Below are positions 11,341 through 21,200 of a stretch of DNA of 64,000 nt, piece after piece. Position 1 is the first letter of the stretch, and each line of letters opens with the position of its first letter. The stretch is from Chiridota heheva. Lineage: Eukaryota > Echinodermata > Holothuroidea > Apodida > Chiridotidae. The stretch lies in contig JAIGNY010003110.1 of NCBI GenBank assembly GCA_020152595.1, positions 611,501 to 675,500 on the forward strand, given 5' to 3'. The translations under genes and the position numbers were made by a program. The notes under the pieces are model-generated. The model saw nothing but the letters and a program-made list of their open reading frames with translations. It did not search any database and had not been told where the DNA came from.

Positions 11341-12699
11341 TAGGGGTTCAAACTGGGCTTCTTGAAAAGTGTATGGGGGCATAGTTAGGTTTGCCAAAAA
11401 AAAGGCCAATGCTTCTAACACCCCCCCCTTCTTTCCACTCCCCCCTCCCCCCTTTGGCATCATGCACCATTGTTATAGACTGGGTATTATTAGCTCCTGG
11501 AAATAAGAGAAGAGAGGAGTGATAAATTGATTTTTTTTTTTTGGGGGAATAGATGGTGTGAAAAGTCTGCTTTTGAAGACTGGTGTAAAGTCCTTACTTG
11601 CTGTACCATTGAAAAGAGCTGATTTTAAGAGCAAAGACGCAGTTAATTGTAAGATTTCCCACAGTTCTGAATAAAGTTGTTGAAAGTCTCCAATGAAAAA
11701 CCACGACAGACAAAAAATTAATGTAATGAATACATCTTTATATACTTCCTTTTTTCGTAATTAATGTACTTTTCATCGCACAATTACATGGGAGATGTTT
11801 TTAGAGCACATATTTACTACATATACTGTTGTTTACTTGAGAAATCTTTAACAAATTTTTTTGATTTTTTTTTTTTTCTTCCTGTGAATTCCTGATTTGC
11901 CTGCGGTTATAATCGTCAGATTTTTTCCAGCTCCGAGAAGAGTGATAAATTGAATTGAAAAATTGTCTTAGTTTTAAGTTTTAAAAATGATTGAAAGAGG
12001 ATAGTCAGTGAGTTGATTGGAGGAAGCAATTTACACATCCAGGGTTGTAAAAAGGAAATACCAATTACTCTCTCACAACATGAAATGTAACTTTAATCAC
12101 TAAAATCAATTCAATAGATATGGTTCACATTTCAGAATTATTTTAACTATTCATTCTCCCCAGGCATGCATTCAGAATTGTTATGTAATTACTTCAACAA
12201 ATTGTATGGAACAAAATTTAACTTCTTTTTTTTTTTTTTTTATGGAGGGGGAGGGGGAGGTAGGGATTGAACTGGGAGTTTGAATTGTTTTTATTGTTGT
12301 TGTTTTACACAAATAAATTGCTGAAGAGTAACGTATTGCATCAATTGATAAAACAAGTGAAACTGTCACATCGATCATAGAGATTTTGTACATTTTGTGA
12401 ATATTCATGTTTTTCAGACATGTATATTCAAAGACTGCAATTTTGCTGCAGGAATTTGACCTTTCGACTCCTGATGTCCTTTCTAGTCCAACACCAGTCA
12501 TTTCTTTAAATCTATGTTACTGGCTCAATGGAGAATATCTCCACTCCTTAATGCTTTGAGATTTTAGAATACTGCACTTTAGAGTAAAAATATATTTTGT
12601 TAACCTTTTCAATGGCATGTAATTACCTTTCATCTCCAGGAGAGTATGTGAGAGATGGGGTAACCATGGAGATGGTGTAACTTTGTCGACTATTGGACT

Positions 12700-12918
12700 T
12701 CATAACTACTAGGTTGGTACGTTCCTTCATCATGCCCAGGATTGACCACTGTAACTCTCTCCTACTTAGCCTCCCTGACTCGACACATAAAAAAACTTCT
12801 GATTGTTCCGAATTTTGCTGCCCAGCTCAAAACGTGTTCTAGAATCCCTTCCCCTATGGCCACATATCACCAGTGCTATAATCACTTCAATGGCTTCCAG
12901 CGTTCAATGTATTATGTC
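12700..12918 (+). pseudogene. LINE reverse-transcriptase tail fragment, left arm
   Basis: In one frame, with one shift and a stop, the sequence reads PRIDHCNSLLLSLPDSTHKK, then a disrupted block, then HISPVL and SLQWLPA. This follows the conserved order after the RT palm of CR1/Jockey-type LINEs: DYCNSLL..LP, QN.AAR, HITPVL and LHWLPV. Only about 70 codons survive and they are frameshifted, so it is inert. Confidence 0.75.
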
Positions 12919-13127
12919 ATCTTTCATAAAACATGCTTGACCCCTAAACTAATCCTATAAATCGCCTTTAAAATATCACTCCCCCAAATAATGCCCACTT
13001 TAAAACAAACTTCCATGAAACAAAGTATCAAAAGATGAAATAATTTCTAGGATTTGATTTCAAATAATGAGTGTTCTAATGTTCAGTCCAGTGTAAAATG
13101 CTCTTATTCTTGTCAGGAACCATAATC

Positions 13128-14135
13128 ACTAGTTCAGTGGTCAAGCATGTCCATCTTATATGAAACAGGACTTTAAAAGAAACAAAAAGCTTTAAAGTTT
13201 ATTTCATATGAACGAGGATTTCACAAGAAACAAAATGGTGAAGAAACTACTTTAATATCTTATTCTGTTTAGGAGATATTCAAGATTAATGCTCTTGTCT
13301 TATCTGTGTAGAAATGACTGGTGGAGTAAGTCTACTATCTTCACATTTTTAACAATTGTTAATTTATTTGAAAGAAAATTTATTTTACTAATGTTTGAAT
13401 TATTTTCTCAAACTTTCATCAGATGGTAAATTATAATTGCCATGACTAGATTTTGTTTTATCACTCTTCTGACATAGCCAATAATTTTTAAAATTACAGG
13501 ACAAAATATGATAGAATACATCAAAGACATAGGTAATCTGAGGTTATGACATCACAATTAGTCTGATTTCAATCGTTTTTTTCTATACAAATGATACCAA
13601 AAATTGAATTTAAATATCTCCTTAACGGAATAAGATTTTTGAATGCCCTCTTCACTATTTTGTTTCTTTTGAAGTCCTCTTTCATGTAGGATGGACGGAA
13701 TAAGATTTTTGAATGCTTTCTACACCTTTTTGTTTCTTTTGAAGTCCTCTTTTGTATAAGATGGACATGCTTGACCACTGAACTCGTCCTTGTAAGTTCT
13801 CTTTCATATAAGATGGACTTGCATTACCACTAAACTAATCCTTTAACCGAATATGATTTTTAAATACTTACAACACCATCTTGTTTATTTTGAAGTCCTC
13901 TTTCATATAAAGATGGACATGCTTGACCCTTAACTTATCCTTTAATGAAATAAGATTTTGAATGCTTTCTTCACCATTTTGTTTCTTTTAAAGTCCTTTT
14001 TCATGTAAGATGGACATGCTTGACCCCTGAATTAATCCTTTAATGGAACAAGATTTTTGAATGCTTTCTTTACCACTTTGCTTCTTTTAAGGTCCTTGTT
14101 CATATAAGATGGACATGCTTGACCACTGAACTAGT
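13128..14135. mobile_element. Foldback family A, copy 2, with tandem right ends
   Basis: The left inverted end starts at CACTAGTTCAGTGGTCAAGC. The central region matches other copies (TGTGTAGAAATGACTG, ACAAAATATGATAGAATAC, TTATGACATCACAA). From about 13600 to 14135 the right terminal segment (GGAATAAGATTTTTGAATGC through GATGGACATGCTTGACC) is repeated about five times with a period near 110 bp. The tandem ends have diverged from each other. Confidence 0.85.
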
Positions 14136-14311
14136 GATTATGGTTTCTGACAAGAATAAGAGCATTTTACACTGGACTGAACATTGGAACACTCATTATT
14201 TGAAATTAAATCCTAGAAATTATTTCATCTTTTGATTTCATGGAAGTTTGTTTTTAAGTGGGCTTTTTTTGGGGGAGTGATATTTTAAAGGCGATCTATA
14301 GGATTAGTTTA

Positions 14312-14670
14312 GGGGTCAAGTATGTTATATGAAAGAGGACTTCAAAAGAAACAAAATAGTGTGAAGAAAGCATTCAAAAATCTTATTCCGTTAGGGAGAT
14401 ATTCAAGTTTAAAATTTGGCATCATATGTGTAGAAACGACTGAAATAAGACTAGTTGTGATGTCATAGCTTTAGATTCCTCTCAAAGTAAAGTCTTTTAT
14501 GTATTTGTTCATATTTTGTCCTGTGATTTTGTGGCTTGAAAACCATGGGATACTGTATGTCAAAAAAAAAAAATTATAACTGAATCTACAAAAGTTACTT
14601 ATGATGTACCACCTAAAGAAAATTCGAGGAAAAATAATTTAAATAGTGAAAAAATTAGATAAACTAGATA
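14312..14670 (+). mobile_element. Foldback family A, copy 3 (left half)
   Basis: Starts AGGATTAGTTTAGGGGTCAA and runs through AAAAATCTTATTCCGTTAGG, GAAACGACTGAAATAAGAC and the AATAATTTAAATAGTGAAAA block. It then stops without a right end. It lies inside the right arm of the inverted repeat; the left arm keeps only its outermost ~50 bases. Confidence 0.8.
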
Positions 14671-14684
14671 GATTTCTAGATGCT

Positions 14685-15010
14685 ACTTTTCATGCTCGCA
14701 CAATGCCTTTTCGGCGCCGGGTCCAGGGGCCCCCTTAAGGCTTAAGTCCCTAGTCAAGCTCTGAGATTTTAGCTGTTATCATACCTCATAATGAAACTAT
14801 TCTGACTGATAAGGACCATTAATGAGCCAAGCGGGACAATTTCTTACCAATGTTGTCATTATGTGTTTTGTATCCATGTAAGTTTTTCATTTATGAGGTA
14901 TTGATTTCAGATTCTAAAGTTATGTTGTTTTTTGTATACTTTTTTTTTCCTGATGAAGTGTGGGGCGGGCCAACAGAGTCCCGCCCCCTGAAACAGCAAA
15001 GCTAGGACAC
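14685..15010 (+). repeat. Dispersed repeat C, copy 1
   Basis: Contains GGGTCCAGGGGC, TTAAGGCTTAAGTCCCT, AAGCTCTGAGATTTTAGCT, GGACCATTAATGAGCCAA and GGACAATTTCTTA in order, ending near GCTAGGACACTGC. The same ordered blocks occur at 16010-16280. No coding capacity. Its class is unknown. Confidence 0.7.
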
Positions 15011-15019
15011 TGCTACAGT

Positions 15020-15240
15020 CAGAGCAAATAATACATTGACCGCTGGAAGCCATTAAAGTGATTATAGCACTGGTGATATGTGGCCATAGGGGAAGGGATT
15101 CTAGAACACGTTATGAGCTGGGCAGCAAAATTCGGAACAATCAGAAGTTTTTTTATGTGTCGAGTCAGGGAGGCTAAGTAGGAGAGAGTTACAGTGGTCA
15201 ATCCTGGGCATGATGAAGGAACGTACCAACCTAGTAGTTA
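15020..15240 (-). pseudogene. LINE reverse-transcriptase tail fragment, right arm
   Basis: Reverse-complement partner of the fragment at 12700-12918. It has the same disrupted order of CNSLLLSLPD, HISPVL and LQWLPA-like residues on the minus strand. Its near-identity with the left arm shows it arrived by duplication with the arm and not by a separate LINE insertion. Confidence 0.72.
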
Positions 15241-15565
15241 TGAAGTCCAATAGTCGACAAAGTTACACCATCTCCATGGTTACCCCATCTCTCACATACT
15301 CCCCTGGAGATGAAAGGTAATTACATGCCATTGAAAAGGTTAACAAAATGTATTTTTACTCTAAAGTGCAGTATTCTAAAATCTCAAAACATTAAGGAGT
15401 GGAGATATTCTCCATTGAGCCAGTAACATAGATTTATAGAAATGACTGGTGTTGGACTAGAAAGGACATCAGGAGTCGAAAGGACATCAGGAGTCGAAAG
15501 GTCAAATTCCTCCAGCAAAATTGCAGTCTTTGAATATACATGTCTGAAAAACATACAATGAATAC

Positions 15566-16009
15566 TATCCCATAAAACGTTCAAAATAACTCTTAAATTG
15601 TTTGCCTATTTTAACAAGGTATGTTAATTACTAAATTTAATTTGCTTGGAAATGAGATAACAATTTGATTGATTGTGTGGTTGTCAAGCACCTGTTTGTT
15701 CTTTGATATGGCTAATCGTATAGTGTCATAATTAATCGTCGCTATTAAGTTGGTACGTGTTTTGTAGATGTTTGAATTTTTTTGAAATAACTTTTTAATT
15801 GCTGGGGAGGGGACTGATAAGTAGTGTTAGTGTTTGTTCTAACGACAAGGTGCGCGTGCTGGTTCATACTACTTGGTCGCGTTTATGCAAACCTAAAACT
15901 CTATTTCTAGGGTTTCGCCAAGTGAGTTTTAGATAAATAACAAGATAGGTGTGTTGCTTGTTCAAATGTCACAAGTTTGTACAAAGGTTTCAGGGTCGAT
16001 TAGGGGAAC
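15566..16009. other. Non-coding DNA
   Basis: No gene, array or element identified. Confidence 0.5.
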
Positions 16010-16470
16010 ATTAATGCGCGGGATGCACTGCGCCTTTTGGCGTGGGGTCCAAGGACCCGCTTAAGGCTTGAGCCCCTGGTGAAGCTCTGGGATTTTAGCT
16101 ATATTCGTACCTCAGAAACTATTCTGAATGATTAAGGACCATTCATGAGCCAAACAGGACAATTTCTTAATATGCTAGCATTCTGTGTTCTGTAACCATG
16201 ACCTTGACCTCTAAAGCCTGTGTCATTGAAAAAAATCTTATTTTTCTTCTGAGGGGCAAAGTTAGGGCACTGCAAATTGAATGGAGGGCACAGCAGTTTA
16301 AATGAGGAAAATTGGCAGGGGGGAGGGGGGCACTATAAAAGTGGCGCCTATTGGTGGCACGCCAAGCGTGCGCATACTGGCATAGGGTCCAGGGCTTGTA
16401 GTGGGAACCAGGGGTGAAGCTCTGGTAGGGGTCCAGGGGGCAAAGCCCCTGGAAGCTCTGCAGATTTCTT
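16010..16470 (+). repeat. Dispersed repeat C, copies 2 and 3
   Basis: Positions 16010-16280 repeat the ordered blocks of copy 1 (GGGGTCCAAGGACCC, AAGCTCTGGGATTTTAGCT, GGACCATTCATGAGCCAA, GGACAATTTCTTA, GTTAGGGCACTGC). A shorter relative at 16330-16470 has GGTCCAGGGCTTG, GTGAAGCTCTGG and GTCCAGGGGGCAAAGCCCC. Confidence 0.65.
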
Positions 16471-18015
16471 GTTTTTGATACCCAAAAATGGCTTAAAATC
16501 GAACACAGAAAATCAAAATTAAATTAAAGACATGAAGAAAATTGCCTCCCCTTAGTGACGCTCTGGATAAGCTGCGATTCTGCCCAATTTATATCGACAC
16601 TGAAGATAACATTTTATTTGATAAGCTGCTGATCTGCCTAGGAAAAACCCAAGTACTTTGTGATTTTTACTGATCCAGAATGATGCCTTTTCAATGTGAA
16701 AAAATAAAACCGATTTTTGTATTGAAAGTGTGCGGTGGGTCGGGAGGGGATAGTGGCTTAGCCAGTATAAGAAAACTAAGGTAGTCCGAGAAAGTCTTAT
16801 AAACCCCCTCCCCTCCCCCCTCCTCCCACCCTTCCAAGACAATTGTTCAAATTTAGGGAAAATTTGTTTTGTTTTTCAAGCAAAAAAGATATACAAATAT
16901 TTTTGAAAGATTAAAAATGAAATTGAAAAACAATAGCAACAATTTCCTGAATCAAAACTTCTGAAGAAGGAGGAGTTGTCCAGCTTTTTCAGCATACCTT
17001 ACAGCTGTACAGTGCACTGTAATATAATACAGTGAACGGTTGGGGTACTTGCAGAGTAACTTTTACAAAAATATCTACAGCCAAGGAGCCAACTTGTGTG
17101 GAAGATCCTCACTAACAGTATGATGGTGAAGGGGCCATTACTGTGTGATTTAGTGTAAATTTTTATGGTGAGATAACTAAAACACGAAATGATATAAAGA
17201 ATAAAAAACACATTTTTTAAAGCTTTATTTTCCCGATTTTGCAGGAGTGGCCTACTAGAGGTCATGCCTTGATTGAGAATTGTACAGCTTTAGTAGGCCT
17301 ATTCAAAAAGTATGAGAACGGCCTCCAATAATTTGTATTAGTGTTACTTGCCCCCTCCCTTCACATCAAATACATTTTGTAAGTAGCCCTATTTTCCTGC
17401 CCCAAAACTATATTTTTTTTAAATCAATGATCATGATTTGAAAATGCACCCCCTACTTTCCTTGGAGGGATCTCCACCTATGGTGCAAAGACATAAGAAA
17501 GTCTCTGCATATTCTTCTAGTAAACACTTAATGACAGTATGAAGGACTGTTTGCTCTTCAAATGCTGACAGTTTTATTAATTTCATTGTACAGTTGTAAG
17601 CTCATATCTCAAGTAGGGAAGTAATATACATCCGGCCAGGTGTTTTTTTATATTATATATATATATGTTTTCCTGGAAGGTGCGTTCCAATTTGGTCATG
17701 TTTGGGACCTGGAAGAAAACTTAAGTTGTGTTGTTGTGTACTTTATAATGAGCAGGCTTATTTAGACAAGTGTTCTTGTATGTGCACTGTAACTCCTTGG
17801 CCCATTGTTTTGCTCTAGTTTGTGAAGCTTTGTGGGGGTATGAGATTGGGTAAGATCCTCACCTAGGTCAACATAACATAAATTCCACTGCACTGTCTAT
17901 TCAACATACACACATGGCCATACCATAAAAGGAAAGATTGGTTTAAATTTTACAGATAAATTGGAAATCTGTTACTTTGGTCAGGGTTACAGGTCACCAT
18001 ATGCAGGAAACAGGC
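16471..18015. other. Non-coding DNA
   Basis: No protein-like ORF. There is a short (TA)n tract near 17651-17667. Nothing else recognised. Confidence 0.5.
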
Positions 18016-18575
18016 CATGGGATATGGTATGATGGGATATGGTATGATGGGATATGGTATGATGGGATATGGTATGATGGGATATGGTATGATGGGATAT
18101 GGTATGATGGGATATGGTATGATGGGATATGGTATGGATGGGATATGGTATGATGGGATATGGTATGATGGGATATGGTATGATGGGATATGGTATGATG
18201 GGATATGGTATGATGGGATATGGTATGATGGGATATGGTATGATGGGATATGGTATGATGGGATATGGTATGATGGGATATGGTATGATGGGATATGGTA
18301 TGATGGGATATGGGATATATGGATGGGGATATGGTATGATGGGATATGGTATGATGGGATATGGTATGATGGGATATGGTATGATGGGATATGGTATGAT
18401 GGGATATGGTATGATGGGATATGGTATGATGGTATGATGGGATATGGTATGATGGGATATGGTATGATGGGGGATATGGGTATGATGATGATGGGATATG
18501 GTATGATGGGATATGGTATGATGGGATGGTATGGATATGGTATGATGGGATATGGTATGATGGGATATGGTATGA
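18016..18575. repeat. 15-bp minisatellite GGGATATGGTATGAT
   Basis: About 37 units of 15 bp with a few 13-20-bp variants near 18133, 18310-18330, 18430 and 18470-18540. Because 15 is a multiple of 3, stop-free frames of over 200 codons exist on both strands (Gly-Tyr-Gly-Met-Met or His-Thr-Ile-Ser-His repeats). They have no start context or splice sites and are not genes. Confidence 0.97.
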
Positions 18576-18852
18576 TATTCATGTTGAATCAGGTTATTCA
18601 TGACATATCTCATGACGTAATGCTGTTTGTTTTTAAACTCTCATCAGCCAATTGGAAAGTTAATTCGTTAACGAAGTTTAAAGTGATGGTATTTTTAAAT
18701 ATTGTCGTTTATAAAATGTTCAAAGGCTAGTTTGAGGGAAACAACAAGTAGGTATATTTCGTTGTAATGCTTTCACTGGTAATGCTTTCTTCTTTTTGTT
18801 TGAATATACTAAACATATGCAATGAAGGAGGGTACTTGACATTTTATGAACT

Positions 18853-19266
18853 TTAAAGGAGACATAAAGTCTGATACAATCATTATTTCATATGATAGAG
18901 GATAAACATCTTAAGCAACTGCCAAACACAGCAAGTCATAGTCTTATTCCTACCTCAAATTATTCATGTTTGAAATGGACACATGTGGTTGCTTATTTTG
19001 ATCAATTCTGCACTGAAATATTGTGCATGATGACAAGGATTATAATGTATTTTTTATATAAATGTGATTACAGTTTTTATCCAAAATGATGTGACACAAA
19101 GTTTTAACAGCATGTTTTGATAATTTCATGTGATTTTAAAAACATTCTTCACCCTTATAGAAGAACAACATTTTTTCATAAGCTAGAAAAGTTGAGGTAG
19201 ATTATAAATAAAAGTCTATTATATGAAATAAGGATTGCAGTATGTCAGACTTTATTTCTCCTTTTA
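18853..19266. mobile_element. TTAAAGG-ended MITE family D
   Basis: The left end TTAAAGGAGACATAAAGTCT and the right end AGACTTTATTTCTCCTTTTA are inverted partners 414 bp apart. The similarity runs inward (TTATTTCATATGATAGA against TCTATTATATGAAATAA). The ends resemble families A and B (TTAAAGGA...). The internal sequence is AT-rich and non-coding. Confidence 0.8.
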
Positions 19267-19679
19267 TGTGTAAATGTTCTAAATTTGATTACAAAATGTG
19301 TAATGATTACAAAATGCGTGTTATCCCCATATGTTGTGGTGGAATTGACCTTTACCCTCCCAAAAACATCAGTAGTCGACCAAGACATTTTGGCACAACC
19401 CTTTGGAATACATATTATAATTTATGCAAAAAGGCTTATAATTTTTGTTAGAGGCATAGTTTTTCAGACTTCGCTATAAAGTGATTTACTGCTAATTGTT
19501 GCAATTTTTTGCACTGAATGTTGCAAAAATATTTGCTTTTGTCTTGTTTGTTGAATGTACGAAGAAAGAGGGTTCTTATACATTTTTTGAACATGAATGT
19601 GTGAATGTTTAAAATTTTGTTATGGTAACAAAATGTTTTTTTCTTATTTTAACATTACACATTGTGATGTGAAATTTAA
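19267..19679. other. Non-coding AT-rich DNA
   Basis: No gene or element recognised. Confidence 0.5.
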
Positions 19680-19773
19680 CCTCACTGTTAGACTGCCCTG
19701 AATTCATGCCTGGCAGCACCCTTACCTAAGAGAATTAACACTCACTACATGCTGGTAAACTATAGCCTCACTG

Positions 19774-20837
19774 TTAACCCTTACTCTACCACGCGGCGAT
19801 ATTATCGCCGTTTTGGGTGCCCCGTCTTTGGCCCCGCCTCCCGAGCGCATTTTCAAAAAGTGCTGGTAGAGTAAGGCTTAATCAACCCGCGACATATGCG
19901 CCAACCCGAAAATATAGGCAGCATGATCCCGGTGGGCGGCCCAGCGGGTCCCGAAAGCGGAAGGGGCCCGACTTTTCTGCCTCGAAGACAGAGGACTTCA
20001 ATAATCACGCCTTGATTAACACTTACTCTACCACGCGGCGATATTATCGCCGTTTTGGGTGCCCTGTCTTTGGCCCCGCCTCCCGAGCGCATTTTCAAAA
20101 AAACGCTGGTAGAGTAAGGGTTAATCAACCCGCGACATATGCGCCAACCCGAAAATATAGGCAGCATGATCCCGGTGGGCGGGTCCCGAAAGCGGAAGGG
20201 GCCCGACTTTTCTGCCTGGAAGACAGAGGATCCTTCAATAATCACGCCTTGATTAACCCTTACTTCTACCACGCGATATTATCGCCGTTTTGGGTGCCCC
20301 GTCTTTGGCCCTGCCTCCCGAGCGCATTTTCAAAAAAGTGCTGGTAGAGTAAGGGTTAATCAACCCGCGACATATGCGCCAACCCGAAAATATAGGCAGC
20401 ATGATCCCGGTGGGCGGGTCCCGAAAGCGGAAGGGGCCCGACTTTTCTGCCTGGAAGACAGAGGATCCTTCAATAATCACGCCTTGATTAACCCTTACTC
20501 TACCACGCGGCGATATTATCGCGTTTTGGTGCCCGTCTTTGGCCCTGCCTCCCGAGCGCATTTTCAAAAAGTGCTGGTAGAGTAAGGGTTAATCAACCCG
20601 CGACATATGCGCCAACCCGAAAATATAGGCAGCATGATCCCGGTGGGCGGCCCAGCGGGTCCCGAAAGCGGAAGGGGCCCGACTTTTCTGCCTGGAAGAC
20701 AGAGGATCCTTCAATAATCACGCCTTGATTAACCCTTACTCTACCACGCGGCGATATTATCGCCATTTTGGGTGCCCTGTCTTTGGCCCCGCCTCCCGAG
20801 CGCATTTTCAAAAAAGTGCTGGTAGAGTAAGGGTTAA
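19774..20837. mobile_element. Composite array of five piggyBac-like MITEs
   Basis: Five copies of a ~100-bp module A (19778-19877, 20020-20120, 20257-20355, 20492-20588, 20733-20833) alternate with four copies of a ~135-bp module B. Every junction is a TTAA. A starts CCCTTACTCTACCA and ends in the inverse TGGTAGAGTAAGGG. CCCTTN ends plus TTAA duplications are hallmarks of piggyBac-type elements. B runs from TCAACCCGCG to CACGCCTTGA and is GC-richer than its surroundings. No transposase is present. The frames open across it come from repetition, not coding. Confidence 0.88.
19778..19877 (+). mobile_element. piggyBac-like MITE unit, module A copy 1
   Basis: 100 bp with 14-bp terminal inverted repeats (CCCTTACTCTACCA) and flanking TTAA on both sides. 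Just inside the left end is a perfect hairpin CGGCGATA-T-TATCGCCG at about 19793-19809. This hairpin is retained in copies 1, 2 and (with one mismatch) 5 and is damaged in copies 3 and 4. Confidence 0.85.
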
Positions 20838-21200
20838 ACTGCCCTGAATTCATGCCTGGCAGCACCCCTATCTAAGATAATTAACACTCAATACATGCTG
20901 GTAAACTATAGCCTCACTGTTAAACTGCCCTGAATTCATGCCTGGCAGCACCCCTATCTAAGATAATTAACACTCACTACATGCTGGTAAACTATAGCCT
21001 CACTGTTAAACTGCCCTGAATTCATGCCTGGCAGAACCCCCTCCCTCCACCTAAGATAGTTAACACTCACTACATGCTGGTAAAATAAAGCCTCACTGTT
21101 AAACTGCCCTGAATTCATGCCTGGCAGCACCCCCTCCTCCCTCCCTTTCCCTCCACCTAAGATAATTAACACTCACTACATGCTGGTAAACTTGCTGAAG

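Larger units (their letters stand above)
9906..12394. other. Non-coding DNA with homopolymer tracts
   Basis: Apart from the repeats listed separately, no gene is recognised. The tail motif GTGATGCCGTTAAACATCAA followed by CAAACCAAA at about 10887-10917 matches the 3' end of the retroposon at 30.2 and 59.8 kb, so a truncated copy probably ends there. Poly-T and G-rich runs lie near 11529, 11866 and 12224-12262. Confidence 0.5.
12395..15565. repeat. Large nested inverted repeat
   Basis: The left arm 12400-13137 reappears as its reverse complement in two blocks, 14132-14345 and 15020-15560. The arms are nearly identical; for example the 12742-12920 translation differs from its partner by one residue over about 58. 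Small indels show that both arms are real and not one read folded back. The right arm is longer because it also holds a half element (14312-14670) and another repeat (14685-15010). The centre is a family A foldback element. Confidence 0.88.
19680..21200. repeat. 86-bp tandem repeat, split by a TTAA insertion
   Basis: Units of 86 bp contain ACTGCCCTGAATTCATGCCT, GGCAGCACCCC, AAGATAATTAACACTCACTAC and ATGCTGGTAAACTATAGCC. One unit lies left of 19774 and about four lie right of 20837. Each unit joins the next through CACTGTTAAACTGCCC. The foreign array at 19774-20837 sits exactly in that TTAA. Late units gain CTCC-rich stretches (21040-21160). Confidence 0.9.

Noticed and set aside
12742..12960. 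Frame with MTTVTLSYLASLTRHIKK as a host gene
   Set aside because: This is a shifted reading of a LINE RT tail. The LINE motifs (CNSLLLSLPD, HISPVL, LQWLPA) are in the neighbouring frame.
17950..18730. Four long frames encoding HTISH- or GYGMM-type repeat proteins
   Set aside because: All lie on the 15-bp minisatellite. They are open only because the period is a multiple of three, and the flanking parts show no protein character.
19817..20865. Frames of 90-176 codons with repeated arginine/proline-rich segments
   Set aside because: They run across the MITE composite array on both strands and repeat with its units. Nothing resembles a transposase.
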